From assembly GCF_014489635.1 (NCBI RefSeq), contig NZ_CP060828.1:7214001-7278000 (forward strand): DNA of 64,000 nucleotides. Direction: 5' to 3'. Source of the DNA: Streptomyces roseirectus (lineage in GTDB: Bacteria > Actinomycetota > Actinomycetes > Streptomycetales > Streptomycetaceae). Shown here piece by piece: positions 8,397-17,016 of the stretch (position 1 is its first letter; each line of letters opens with the position of its first letter). Under the pieces are notes generated by a model. It searched no databases and was not told the origin of the DNA. It was given only the letters and a program-made list of their open reading frames with translations. The position numbers and the translations under genes are program-made.

Positions 8397-9518
8397 ATGT
8401 CTCGTCGTACCGTTCTCACCCCCCTCACCGCACTCGCCGCCCTGACCCTCGGGGCCGGCGTCGCCGTCCTCCCCACCCAGGCCCAGGCCGCGACGGTGGT
8501 CGTCAGCAACGCCACCGACCTCGCCAACGCCGTCAAGAACGCCACCGCCGGCACCGTCATACAGGTCCGCGGCGGCACCTACTCCCCGGCGGCCACGCTC
8601 CAGTCGACGGCCAACGGCACCTCCTCCGCGCCGATCACGCTCACCGCGTACGGCTCCGAGACCGTGAAGATCGACGGGTCGGCGATGCCGGCGGGCTCCT
8701 GGATCTTCAAGCTGACGGCCGACTACTGGAACGTCTCCAACCTCACCTTCCAGAACGCCCGGGACAGCGCCGTCGTCTGCCAGTCCTGCACCGGCACCAA
8801 CTGGAACAACGTCAAGACCATCAACGGCGGCGACTCCGGCTTCACGCTCACCGGGGACGGCACGGTCGACAACACCGTGCGCAACCTCGACTCCTACGGG
8901 CACTACGACGCCGCGAACCACGGCGAGAACGCGGACGGGATCGCCGTCAAGTTCGGTTCGGGCAGCGGAAATCTGATCACCGGGGCCCGTCTCTACAACA
9001 ACTCGGATGACGGGATCGACCTCTGGTCCTTCTCCTCGCCCGTCACCGTGGAGCACACCTGGGCGTTCGGCAACGGCGTCAACCGCTGGGGCGACTCGGC
9101 GTTCGCGGGCGACGGCAACGGCTACAAGCTGGGCGGTGACGGCGAGGCCGTCGCCCACGTCGTCAACAACTCGGCGGCCTGGGGCAACGCGGGCAACGGC
9201 TTCACCGAGAACAGCAACACCGGCGCGATCGTCATCAACCGCACCACCGCGTACGCCAACAGCAAGTGGGGCTACTACTTCGCGACCGGCTCCGCGAAGC
9301 TCGGCAGGAACCTCGCCGTCGGCAACGGCGGCGGCGCGGTCAACAAGGGCTCCCGGGTGACCTCCGCCGGCAACAACTGGGACTCCGGCGTGAGCACACC
9401 GCCCTTCCGCTCCACGGACGCGTCCTCGACGTACAACTCCCGTAGCTCCAGCGGGACTCTGCCGGCGACGACGTTCCTGACGACGGGCTCGACGACCATC
9501 GGCGCGACGATGAACTGA
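8397..9518 (+). CDS. Pectate lyase, PL9 family, secreted
   Basis: 373 residues with a signal peptide ending AQAA (about residue 32) and a right-handed beta-helix. All residues that define PL9 catalysis in Pel9A of Erwinia chrysanthemi align with a constant offset of 29. Calcium ligands would be Asp180 (NADGIAVKFG), Asp204, Asp205 and Asp208 (SDDGIDLW), and the Bronsted base Lys244 (GYKLGGDG). It should therefore be an active calcium-dependent pectate lyase. Ribosome site AAAGGGA lies upstream of the ATG. A strong hairpin terminator follows the stop. The next gene is a degenerate tandem copy. Confidence 0.88.
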   Translation: MSRRTVLTPLTALAALTLGAGVAVLPTQAQAATVVVSNATDLANAVKNATAGTVIQVRGGTYSPAATLQSTANGTSSAPITLTAYGSETVKIDGSAMPAGSWIFKLTADYWNVSNLTFQNARDSAVVCQSCTGTNWNNVKTINGGDSGFTLTGDGTVDNTVRNLDSYGHYDAANHGENADGIAVKFGSGSGNLITGARLYNNSDDGIDLWSFSSPVTVEHTWAFGNGVNRWGDSAFAGDGNGYKLGGDGEAVAHVVNNSAAWGNAGNGFTENSNTGAIVINRTTAYANSKWGYYFATGSAKLGRNLAVGNGGGAVNKGSRVTSAGNNWDSGVSTPPFRSTDASSTYNSRSSSGTLPATTFLTTGSTTIGATMN

Positions 9519-9551
9519 GCCCCCCAGCCTCCCGGGAAGCCCGCGACCATC

Positions 9552-9600
9552 GCCGTCCCCGCGAAACGTGCGACTCTTTTCGCGGGGACGGCAACCTTTT
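9552..9600 (+). terminator. Strong hairpin terminator after the PL9 gene
   Basis: A perfect 15-bp stem pairs 9552-9566 (GCCGTCCCCGCGAAA) with 9578-9592, with an 11-base loop, then AACCTTTT. It separates the intact PL9 gene from its tandem copy, so the copy probably has its own promoter. Confidence 0.85.
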
Positions 9601-9655
9601 CCCACCGCCGCGACGACTCGTTTCCGGTCCCGTACCCGAGGAAAGGAAACACCCC

Positions 9656-10555
9656 GTGCGGCTCAGCCCCGGACGCCATCGCCGGACCCGTACCCTCTCG
9701 ATCGCGGCGGCGATTTCCCTCTCCGCCGGCGTCGGCGGTTTCTGTCTCGGCCTCTCCGACGACGGCGCCGAAGCCGCCGCCAGCACCGTCACCGTATCCG
9801 ACACCGCCCACCTCGAATCCGCCGTCAAGAACGCCGTGCCCGGCACGACCATTCTCGTGCGCGGCGGAATCTACGCCCCGACGGCCACCCTCACCGCCAC
9901 GGCCGACGGCACGAATTCCGCCCCCATCACCCTCAAGGCGTACGGAAAGGAAAAGGTGCGGATCGACGGCTCGAAACTCCCCGCCGGCGCCTGGCTCGCC
10001 CATGTCCACGGCAGCCACTGGACCGTGGAGAACCTCACCTTCCAGAACTCCCCGGCGCAGGGCCTGGTCGTCACCTCCTCCACCGGCGGCGTCTTCAAGG
10101 ACCTGGTCACCGCCCACAACGGCGACACCGGCCTCACCCTGCGGGGCGACGGCACCGTGGACAACCTCGTCCAGAACCTGGACAGTCACGGAAACGCCGA
10201 CGGAATCGCCGTCAAATTCGGCTCCGGAACCGGAAACAGGGTGACCGGCGCCCGCCTGTACGACAACACGGGCGGCGGCCTCGACCTGTGGCAGTTCTCG
10301 TCCCCGGTCACCGTCGAGAAAAGCCGCGCCTACCGCAATGGGAACGGTTTCGAACTCGGCGGCGGGGGAGTGTCCGTGGCGCATTCCGTCAACGACAACA
10401 TCGCCTACGAGAACGCGCTCGACGGATTCACCGAGGACGCCAACACCGGCGCGATCCAGCTGAACCACAACACGGCCTACGGGAACAAGGGAGAAGATTT
10501 CCACTTCCCCGGCAAAAAGGCCCGGCTCACCGGAAACACGCAATCACGCCAGTAG
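9656..10555 (+). CDS. Degenerate PL9-like beta-helix protein, probably non-catalytic
   Basis: 299 residues from a GTG start with GAAAGGAAA upstream. It aligns along its length with the PL9 lyase just before it (shared VRGG, GDGTVDN, DGIAVKFGSG, FSSPVTVE) but is shorter. Two active-site regions have changed. SDDGIDLW has become TGGGLDLW, so two of the four calcium ligands are gone (Gly206, Gly207). GYKLGG has become GFELGG, replacing the catalytic lysine by Glu233. The reading frame and signal peptide are intact, so this is not a broken pseudogene. It may bind pectate without cutting it. Its 3' end overlaps the convergent PL4 gene by 12 bases. Confidence 0.8.
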   Translation: MRLSPGRHRRTRTLSIAAAISLSAGVGGFCLGLSDDGAEAAASTVTVSDTAHLESAVKNAVPGTTILVRGGIYAPTATLTATADGTNSAPITLKAYGKEKVRIDGSKLPAGAWLAHVHGSHWTVENLTFQNSPAQGLVVTSSTGGVFKDLVTAHNGDTGLTLRGDGTVDNLVQNLDSHGNADGIAVKFGSGTGNRVTGARLYDNTGGGLDLWQFSSPVTVEKSRAYRNGNGFELGGGGVSVAHSVNDNIAYENALDGFTEDANTGAIQLNHNTAYGNKGEDFHFPGKKARLTGNTQSRQ

Positions 10556-12205
10556 ATCGACGCAGTCGAACGACGTCCCCGGGCTCAGAAATGTCTCGCC
10601 GCTCGACCCGCTGACGATGTTCAGCGTCAGCACGTTGTCCGCCGCCAGCGCCGTCGCCGGAATCGTGTACGTGAAGGTGTGGTTGTTGCCCCGGTAGGAA
10701 CCAGTCGTCAGGGACCGCGTCGACGGCTGCGCGGGCGCCGCCGGGATCGCCGACGTCCAGCCGTTCACCGTCACCCGGGGCCGCCCGCCCGCGAACGCGT
10801 CCGTCACCCCGATCCGCAACGTCCGTGCAGCGGAAGCCTGTTGAGGCGTCAGCTTGAAGTGGATCCGCACCCCGTCGTTGACGGCCTTCCACAGGTACGC
10901 CGGGAACGACGCCGCGTCCCCGGCGCCGATCGTCACATCGCCCGTCCACTTCGCCGCCCGGCCGTCGGAGGGGTGCGCGTACGTCATCAGCGTCGCGTTC
11001 TTGAACCCGTCCGGCGTCCCGTTCCAGTCCCCGAGCCGCCAGATGGTCCGTGCGACGGACGGATCACCGCTGACCGTCAGGGAGTTGAGCGCGGTCGTCG
11101 CCCCCGCCGTCACCTTCACGGACGTCCGATGCACGGCCAACTCGCCCTTGTAGACGGTCAGTTCGTACGTCCCCGGCAGCATCCCCGGGCAGGAGAACGC
11201 GCCGGTCCCGCTCGCCGCCTCCGTCCAGTACTGCGCGTCCGCGTTGGCGAAGCCCACGGTGTACGGGTGCGCCGCCGACATCCCCTTGAGCCCGACGCCC
11301 GCGACCTTGCCGCGCCCCTTCTTCCCGACCCAGCCGGTGATGCCGAGCCCGTCGACCCAGGACGTGTCGAGGTTCGCGTGGAACAGCGACGACGAGGGCG
11401 CGCCGCCGTCGGTGAACGCGAGGACGTACGGGCCCTGGAGCCCGAACCGCTCCGGCTCCGTCTGGGCCTGGTCGTAGTGCAGGATCTCGTACAGCCCGGC
11501 GCCGAGCTCGTTGGAGTGCCGCAGCAGCGAGCGGTAGAACGGGCCGCCCGACGCCTTCTCGTGGTTCGAACGCACCAGCCACAGCGCCGAGTTCGCGCCC
11601 TTGAAGCCGATGTAGTCGTAGTCGGCGACCCGCTTGCCCGAGTAGTGCTTGGAGCGGGTCGTACCGTCGGCGCGCCGCCAGACGTCACCGGCTTCGATGA
11701 CCTTGTCCGACGCCTCGATCCAGGAGTCCGACCCCCCGCCCGGGAAGACACCGGGCCTCAGGCGGACGATGAAGCGGGTCGCCGTGAACGACGCGTCGGC
11801 CTTGTCCGTCCACAGGTACACGTTGTCCTGGCCGGCGCGCGCCGCGTACCACTGGGTGATCGGGCCGCGCACCGCCTTGACGAGGATCGTCGAGCCGGAC
11901 TGCTTCACGGTGACGGCCGCGCTGCCGAGGCCCGACTCGACGTGCGAGTGCCGGCCCCCGTACCCCTCGTACTCCTTGCCCCGGTAGACCAGCGACGTGA
12001 TGTCGCCGGTCGACTTGGACACCTTGAAGACCAGCGACGCACCCGTGGTGACCACGTAGTTCCTGCCGTCGTCGGCATACCCGAAGGCCGCTGCCGCCGC
12101 CGACGAGACGTACCCGGCGACCCCGGCCGCGCCCGCCGCGGCGACGCCGATCGCGGACGCGCCGAGGATCCGGCGCCGGGAGAGGTGCTTCCTGTGCGTG
12201 CTCAA
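10544..12205 (-). CDS. Rhamnogalacturonan lyase, PL4 family
   Basis: 553 residues. HLSRRRILGASAIGV at the N-terminus is a Tat signal, with cleavage near SSAAAA (about residue 38). Three domains follow in the PL4 order: a large beta-sandwich catalytic domain (about 40-300), an FN3-like domain with GTYELTVYKGELAVHRTSVKVTAG (about 330-380), and a C-terminal carbohydrate-binding-like beta-sandwich starting IWRLGDWNGTPDGF (about 390-553). It would cleave the rhamnose-galacturonate backbone of rhamnogalacturonan-I by beta-elimination. It is the only pectin gene here on the minus strand. A perfect inverted repeat at 12278-12297 lies 73 bases upstream of the start and is the best candidate operator. 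Confidence 0.9.
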   Translation of the reverse strand: MSTHRKHLSRRRILGASAIGVAAAGAAGVAGYVSSAAAAAFGYADDGRNYVVTTGASLVFKVSKSTGDITSLVYRGKEYEGYGGRHSHVESGLGSAAVTVKQSGSTILVKAVRGPITQWYAARAGQDNVYLWTDKADASFTATRFIVRLRPGVFPGGGSDSWIEASDKVIEAGDVWRRADGTTRSKHYSGKRVADYDYIGFKGANSALWLVRSNHEKASGGPFYRSLLRHSNELGAGLYEILHYDQAQTEPERFGLQGPYVLAFTDGGAPSSSLFHANLDTSWVDGLGITGWVGKKGRGKVAGVGLKGMSAAHPYTVGFANADAQYWTEAASGTGAFSCPGMLPGTYELTVYKGELAVHRTSVKVTAGATTALNSLTVSGDPSVARTIWRLGDWNGTPDGFKNATLMTYAHPSDGRAAKWTGDVTIGAGDAASFPAYLWKAVNDGVRIHFKLTPQQASAARTLRIGVTDAFAGGRPRVTVNGWTSAIPAAPAQPSTRSLTTGSYRGNNHTFTYTIPATALAADNVLTLNIVSGSSGETFLSPGTSFDCVDLLA

Positions 12206-12277
12206 GGGGGGTGCTCCGTCGTTCAGGGAGTGGTGCCGTCCCTGAAGTGGTCACCCGGGGCAGAAAGGTTGCCGTCG

Positions 12278-12297
12278 TTCCGGAAATTTTTCCGGAA
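12278..12297. promoter_or_regulatory. Perfect inverted repeat upstream of the PL4 gene, probable operator
   Basis: Arms TTCCGGAAA (12278-12286) and TTTCCGGAA (12289-12297) flank a TT centre, a perfect 9+9 palindrome that is unusually AT-rich for this genome. It lies between the PL4 gene start and the end of the anti-sigma-like gene, where a regulator of pectin genes would be expected to bind. The regulator is unknown, and a hairpin role is also possible. Confidence 0.5.
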
Positions 12298-12320
12298 CCC
12301 CAGGAACCCCAGGAACCCCG
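12294..12320. repeat. Three tandem 9-bp repeats
   Basis: GGAACCCCA, GGAACCCCA and GGAACCCCG follow one another directly and overlap the right arm of the palindrome at 12278-12297. They lie between the PL4 gene and the stop of the upstream anti-sigma-like gene. The role is unknown. Confidence 0.6.
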
Positions 12321-12336
12321 GAAAATCCCAGGAACT

Positions 12337-13194
12337 TCAGGACCCGCCCTGGCCCGTCGCCGCGAAGTCCCCGCCCACGGCCCGCTCCTGGCCGTCCGCC
12401 GTCCCGACGGCGACGTACGTGTCCTTGCGCGCGTCGCGCCCGCCCCGGTCGTGGTCGTACTGCCCGGCGAAGACCCACTCCCCGGCAGGGACCTTCCGCC
12501 CGTCCTTGAGGACCCACGTGTAGACGAGGAACCCGTCCTTCTCGACGACCGTGGCCGTGAAGTCGCCCTCGGGCAGCGACCGCCAGGCACCCGTGTTCGT
12601 GACCCCGCCGGTCTGCGCGACCCTCAACTGCACGGTCAGCGCGGTGAGTTCCTTCGACGTCTTGAGCGTGATGTTGCTCTGCGCCCAGAACTCGTTGCTG
12701 TGCGGATCGACCGACCCGTCGGACCACACCGGCCCGTCCTCCTGGACGCCCACCGAAGGCAACGCGCTCACCCCGGGCGACGGCGAGGACGCCGCCGGAG
12801 GGGTCGGCGTCGGGCTCGGTTCGGTCTCCTTCGGCGCCCCGCCGCCCGAACCGGGGCTCGGCGTCGGGGAGTTCGGCGGACGGCTGGTCGCGTCCGGCGA
12901 CTTCACCGGCGAGGGGGAGACCGCGACCGTCTGCTCGGCCGGCGGTTCGCTCTTCACCGCCGACGCCACCGCGTACCCGCCGACCGCGAGCATCCCGGCG
13001 ACCGCCGCCGTCGCGCCCACGATCCGCGCCCAGCCGAGCACCGGCCGCGTCGCGCGGTGGCTCTGCCGGTCCGGCTCGGCCATCATGCCGCGCTCCACCC
13101 GGGCCAGGATGCGCGCGCGGTCGGGTTCGTGCTGCCCGGCCGCCTCGTGCAGCCGGGCGCGCAAGTCGTCGTGCACGTCCCGCCGCATCGTCAT
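12337..13194 (-). CDS. Membrane protein partnered with the ECF sigma factor (anti-sigma-like)
   Basis: 285 residues. An N-terminal cytoplasmic part (MRRDVHDDLRARLHEAAGQHEPDRARILARVERGM) resembles short anti-sigma segments. A single membrane helix follows at about 58-78 (VGATAAVAGMLAVGGYAVASA), then a Pro/Ser-rich linker of about 60 residues (PPNSPTPSPGSGGG and similar) and an extracellular beta-rich domain with GEWVFAGQYDH. The start overlaps the stop of the sigma gene by ATGA, so the two are translationally coupled. The arrangement suggests an outward-facing sensor that holds the sigma factor. No classical zinc anti-sigma HxxxCxxC motif is visible, so the role is inferred from context. Confidence 0.6.
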   Translation of the reverse strand: MTMRRDVHDDLRARLHEAAGQHEPDRARILARVERGMMAEPDRQSHRATRPVLGWARIVGATAAVAGMLAVGGYAVASAVKSEPPAEQTVAVSPSPVKSPDATSRPPNSPTPSPGSGGGAPKETEPSPTPTPPAASSPSPGVSALPSVGVQEDGPVWSDGSVDPHSNEFWAQSNITLKTSKELTALTVQLRVAQTGGVTNTGAWRSLPEGDFTATVVEKDGFLVYTWVLKDGRKVPAGEWVFAGQYDHDRGGRDARKDTYVAVGTADGQERAVGGDFAATGQGGS

Positions 13195-13757
13195 CGGTCC
13201 CTTCCTGCGGACTCTGTGGTGCGCGCCATGCCGACGCGCACCCGCTGCGGCGCTTTCTGAGCCCCGAGCAGTTTCTGCAACTCGGCCATTCCCTTGGAGG
13301 TCTGGCTCTTCACCGTACCGACCGAGATCCCGAGCGCGAGCGCGGTGTCCTTCTCCGAGAGGTCGAAGGCGTGCCGCAGGACGACACAGGCGCGCTTGCG
13401 GAACGGGAGTCTACGCAGCGCGGACTGTACGTCCACCACGCCCGCCACGTCCGGGTTCTCCGTCTTCTCCTCACGCTGTGACCAGAACAGCGCGATCCTG
13501 CGCCGTTCCCGTACCGCGCTGCGGATCTTCGTGCGGGCCAGGTTGGCGACGACGCCACGGGCGTAGGCCACCGGGTGGTCGGCCGCGCGCACCCGGTCCC
13601 AGCGGTGCCACAGCGCGAGCAGCGCGTCCGCCGCCAGGTCGTCGGCCGTGTCCGACTCGCCGGTCAACAGGAAGGCCAGACGCGACAGTTCGGCGTAGTG
13701 GCGGTCGAAGAAGGCATGGAACTCCACGGAGGCGGCGTCGTCCACGACTGTGCCCAC
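13191..13757 (-). CDS. ECF RNA polymerase sigma factor, SigE family
   Basis: 188 residues from a GTG with AGAGG seven bases upstream (VGTVVDDAASVEF); longer in-frame extensions upstream lack typical codon use. Region 2 is FDRHYAELSRLAFLLTGESDTADDLAADALLALWHRWDRV and region 4 is LPFRKRACVVLRHAFDLSEKDTALALGISVGTVKSQTSKGM, with a recognisable helix-turn-helix. This is the pattern of the actinobacterial sigma-E-family ECF factors. It directs RNA polymerase to a small regulon. The downstream gene encodes its likely membrane partner. The targets cannot be read here. Confidence 0.88.
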   Translation of the reverse strand: MGTVVDDAASVEFHAFFDRHYAELSRLAFLLTGESDTADDLAADALLALWHRWDRVRAADHPVAYARGVVANLARTKIRSAVRERRRIALFWSQREEKTENPDVAGVVDVQSALRRLPFRKRACVVLRHAFDLSEKDTALALGISVGTVKSQTSKGMAELQKLLGAQKAPQRVRVGMARTTESAGRDR

Positions 13758-14004
13758 GGGTGACCTCTTCCGGGTGTCATGTGAAAGACATGGGTGTGCC
13801 CCGGAGAGATTGCCGGGACGAGATGCGGAAGCGTAGCAGTGATCGACTTGTGTGTTTCGTACAGGTCTTCGAGCAATGCGTGGAGGACCTGTCGCCTCGG
13901 GGGTCCGAATCCGTAACACGTCGAAAACCTGAGGAGAGTTCAACGCGGGAACAATCCAGCCAGCATCCGCGCACTGATCCAACTGGCAACCAGGAGTGTC
14001 CGTC

Positions 14005-15462
14005 ATGTCCGAAGCGCAGCAGAAGACCGACCGGCCCAGTGCCGCACCACCGGCGCTGAACAGTGTCGACCGGTTCTTCAAGATCTCCGAACGGGGGTCC
14101 ACCTTCGGCCGGGAGATCCGCGGCGGCTTCGCCACGTTCTTCACGATGGCCTACATCCTTGTCCTGAACCCGATCATCCTGGGCAGCGCCAAGGACAAGT
14201 ACGGACACACCCTGGACCCGGTCCAGCTGACCACCGCGACGGCCCTGGTCGCCGCCGTGATGACGATCGTCATGGGCGTCGGCGGCAACCTCCCGCTCGC
14301 CCTCGCCGCCGGGCTCGGCCTCAACGCGGTCGTCGCCTTCCAGATCGCGCCGCTGATGAGCTGGGACGACGCGATGGGCCTCGTCGTCCTGGAGGGGCTG
14401 CTGATCTGCGTCCTGGTCGTCACCGGGCTGCGGGAGGCCGTGATGCACGCGATACCGCAGCCGCTGAAGCAGGCGATCAGCGTCGGGATCGGGCTGTTCA
14501 TCGCGTTCATCGGGTTCGTCGACGCCGGGTTCGTCACCCGGATCCCCGACGTGGCGAACACCACCGTGCCGGTTCAGCTCGGCGGCACCGGCACCCTCAC
14601 CGGCTGGCCCGTCCTCGTGTTCTGCCTCGGGGTGCTGCTGACGATCGGGCTGCTCGCGCGCAAGGTGAAGGGCGCGATCCTGATCAGCATCGTCACCATG
14701 ACCGTCGTCGCTATGGTCATCAACGGCATCGCCGACATCAAGAGCTGGGGCCTGACGACGCCGAGCTGGCCCGACAAGATCGTCGACACCCCGGACTTCG
14801 GGCTCATCGGGCACTTCAGCCTGTTCGGCGCGTTCGGGGCGCCCGGCGTCGGTGTGATCACCGTCGTCCTGCTGATCTTCACGCTGATCCTGTCGGACTT
14901 CTTCGACACCATGGGCACGGTCGTCGGGATCAGCGCGGAGGCGGGGCTGCTGGACGAGGAGGGGAAGGTGCCCGACCTCGGACGCGTCCTGCTGATCGAC
15001 GGCGCGGCGGCCGTCGCCGGCGGGGCCGCCTCGGCGTCCTCCGCGACCTCCTACATCGAGTCCGCGGCAGGCGTCGGAGAAGGCTCGCGCACCGGGTTCT
15101 CCAACCTGGTCACCGGTGGTCTCTTCGCCCTGGCCCTGTTCCTCACCCCGCTCCTCACGATCGTCCCCCTCCAGGCCGCCGCGCCCGCCCTCATCGCCGT
15201 CGGCTTCCTGATGATGACCCAGGTCAAGCACATCGACTGGGACCGCTACGAGATCGCCATCCCCGCCTTCCTCACCATCGCCGTGATGCCCTTCACGTAC
15301 TCCATAACGAACGGCATCGGCGCCGGGTTCCTCGCGTACGTGCTCATCAAGACGGTGCTCGGGAAGGCGCGGGACGTGCACTGGCTGCTGTGGGGGACGA
15401 GCGCGCTGTTCGTCGTGTACTTCGCGATCGACCCGATCGAGCAGGTGCTGGGGACCAAGTAG
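14005..15462 (+). CDS. NCS2-family purine permease (AzgA-type)
   Basis: 485 residues from the ATG with CCAGGAG eight bases upstream; a GTG nine bases earlier touches the ribosome site. About twelve to fourteen hydrophobic segments follow a cytoplasmic N-terminus. Signatures are those of the AzgA hypoxanthine/guanine/adenine permeases: GGFATFFTMAYILVLNPIIL, GLGLNAVVAF, LSDFFDTMGTVVG and SATSYIESAAGVGEGSRTG. It imports purine bases with protons. The 3' end lies two bases from the end of the convergent PBP gene. No purine riboswitch-like sequence was recognised upstream. Confidence 0.9.
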   Translation: MSEAQQKTDRPSAAPPALNSVDRFFKISERGSTFGREIRGGFATFFTMAYILVLNPIILGSAKDKYGHTLDPVQLTTATALVAAVMTIVMGVGGNLPLALAAGLGLNAVVAFQIAPLMSWDDAMGLVVLEGLLICVLVVTGLREAVMHAIPQPLKQAISVGIGLFIAFIGFVDAGFVTRIPDVANTTVPVQLGGTGTLTGWPVLVFCLGVLLTIGLLARKVKGAILISIVTMTVVAMVINGIADIKSWGLTTPSWPDKIVDTPDFGLIGHFSLFGAFGAPGVGVITVVLLIFTLILSDFFDTMGTVVGISAEAGLLDEEGKVPDLGRVLLIDGAAAVAGGAASASSATSYIESAAGVGEGSRTGFSNLVTGGLFALALFLTPLLTIVPLQAAAPALIAVGFLMMTQVKHIDWDRYEIAIPAFLTIAVMPFTYSITNGIGAGFLAYVLIKTVLGKARDVHWLLWGTSALFVVYFAIDPIEQVLGTK

Positions 15463-15464
15463 GT

Positions 15465-16913
15465 CTAGCCCTTGACGGCCGCCTCCATCATCGCCTTCGC
15501 GACGGGGGCGGCCAGCCCGTTCCCGCTGACCTCCGAGCGCGCCGCGTCCGACTGCTCGACCATCACCGCGACGGCGACCTCCTTGTCCCCGGCCTTCGCG
15601 TACGACGTGAACCAGGCGTACGGCGTCTTGCTGTTGTTCTCGCCGTGCTGCGCGGTACCCGTCTTGCCGCCCACGGTCGCCCCGCTGATCCGCGCGTTCG
15701 TCCCCGTGCCGTCCTCGACGACCGTCTGCATCGCCGACTGAAGCTGCTCGGCGGTCCGCGCGCTGACGACCTGCGTGGTCGACGTCTTCCCGTCGACGTC
15801 CTCCAGGACGTCCCCGCCGCTGTCGGTGACCTGCGCGACCATGTGCGGCGACAGGAGCTTGCCGCCGTTGGCGATCGCCGCCGACACCATGGCCATCTGG
15901 AGCGGCGTCGCCGTCACGTCGAACTGGCCGATGCCCGTCAGGCCCGTCTGCGCCCGGTCCATGTCCTTCGGGTACACGCTGGCGTACGCGCGCACCGGCA
16001 CGTCCTGCGCCTGGTTGTTGAACCCGAACTTCTCCGCCATCGCGCGCACCTTGTCCTGGCCGAGCTGGACGGCCATGTGCGCGAAGACGTTGTTGCAGGA
16101 GTACTGGAGCGCGACCCGGATCGAGGCGTTCTCGCAGGGCGCGGACGCGTTCTCGTTGGCCAGCACCTGCCGCGTCCCCGGCAGGGTGTACGGGTTCTCG
16201 CTGTCGGTCCGCGCGTCGACGCTGTCGTACAGGCCGTCCTCCAGCGCGGCGGCGGCCACGACCAGCTTGAACGTCGACCCCGGGGGCAGCGGCTGGCGCA
16301 GCGCGCGGTTGACGAGCGGCTTGTCGGCGTCCGCGTTGAGGGTCTTCCAGGCGCTGCCGGCGGTGTTCGCGTCGGTCAGCGTCGACGGGTCGTACGACGG
16401 TGTCGAGACGACGCCCAGGATCCGCCCGGTCTTCGGGTCGATCGCGACGGCCGCGCCCTTCTTGTCGCCCAGCGCCGCGTACCCGGCCTTCTGGACCGCC
16501 GGGTCGATCGTCGTGATCACGTTCCCCGGGTCCGCGCGCGTGTCCGTCACCGTGTCCATGACGGTCTTCAGGCGCGTGTCCGTGCCGTTCAGGACGTCCG
16601 CGTAGATGCCCTCCAGCTGCGTCGGCGCGTACGCCTGCGACGCGTATCCCGTGACCGCCGCGTACAGCTCGCCGTCCGTGTACGTGCGCTTGTATCTGAG
16701 GTCACCGCCGGTCCGCGCGGACCCCGTCACCGACTTTCCGGCCACGATGATGTTCCCGAGCGGCGCCGAGTACGTCTCGATCGCGTTCCGCCGGTTCAGC
16801 TGATCGTCCGCGAGCGCCTTGCCCTCGTAGAACTGCACCCATGTGGCCCTCACCAGCAGGGCGAACACGAGCAGCAGCGCGAAGACGGCGGTACGCCTGA
16901 TGGTCCTGTTCAT
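15465..16913 (-). CDS. Class B penicillin-binding protein (PbpA-like transpeptidase)
   Basis: 482 residues with one N-terminal membrane anchor (VFALLLVFALLVRATWVQF) and a periplasmic-type transpeptidase. Active-site motifs are complete: STFK with Ser213/Lys216, SCN at 272-274, and KTGTA from Lys417. The region 40-130 is the short dimerisation domain of PbpA-type proteins (RRNAIETYSAPLGNIIV). It cross-links peptidoglycan outside the membrane. It is not next to rodA/pkn-type genes, so it is probably an additional PbpA paralogue rather than the copy in the cell-division kinase cluster. Confidence 0.9.
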   Translation of the reverse strand: MNRTIRRTAVFALLLVFALLVRATWVQFYEGKALADDQLNRRNAIETYSAPLGNIIVAGKSVTGSARTGGDLRYKRTYTDGELYAAVTGYASQAYAPTQLEGIYADVLNGTDTRLKTVMDTVTDTRADPGNVITTIDPAVQKAGYAALGDKKGAAVAIDPKTGRILGVVSTPSYDPSTLTDANTAGSAWKTLNADADKPLVNRALRQPLPPGSTFKLVVAAAALEDGLYDSVDARTDSENPYTLPGTRQVLANENASAPCENASIRVALQYSCNNVFAHMAVQLGQDKVRAMAEKFGFNNQAQDVPVRAYASVYPKDMDRAQTGLTGIGQFDVTATPLQMAMVSAAIANGGKLLSPHMVAQVTDSGGDVLEDVDGKTSTTQVVSARTAEQLQSAMQTVVEDGTGTNARISGATVGGKTGTAQHGENNSKTPYAWFTSYAKAGDKEVAVAVMVEQSDAARSEVSGNGLAAPVAKAMMEAAVKG

Positions 16914-16986
16914 ACGAACAAACAGACGAACGGGACCCCGCCGAGAGTTCCCGTCCGTCCCGTTTTCTCATCGAACGCTCATGTAC

Positions 16987-17016
16987 GTCAGAGCCTGCGG
17001 GGTCAGAGCCTGCGGG
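16987..17016. repeat. 15-bp perfect tandem duplication at the end of the IclR gene
   Basis: GTCAGAGCCTGCGGG occurs twice back to back (16987-17001 and 17002-17016). The right copy holds the last codons and stop of the IclR gene on the minus strand; the left copy repeats them, stop included, in the leader of the PBP gene. Confidence 0.8.

Noticed and set aside
10011..10030. B12-box-like GCCACTG at about 10015
   Set aside because: It lies within the degenerate PL9 coding sequence and lacks the other conserved riboswitch parts.
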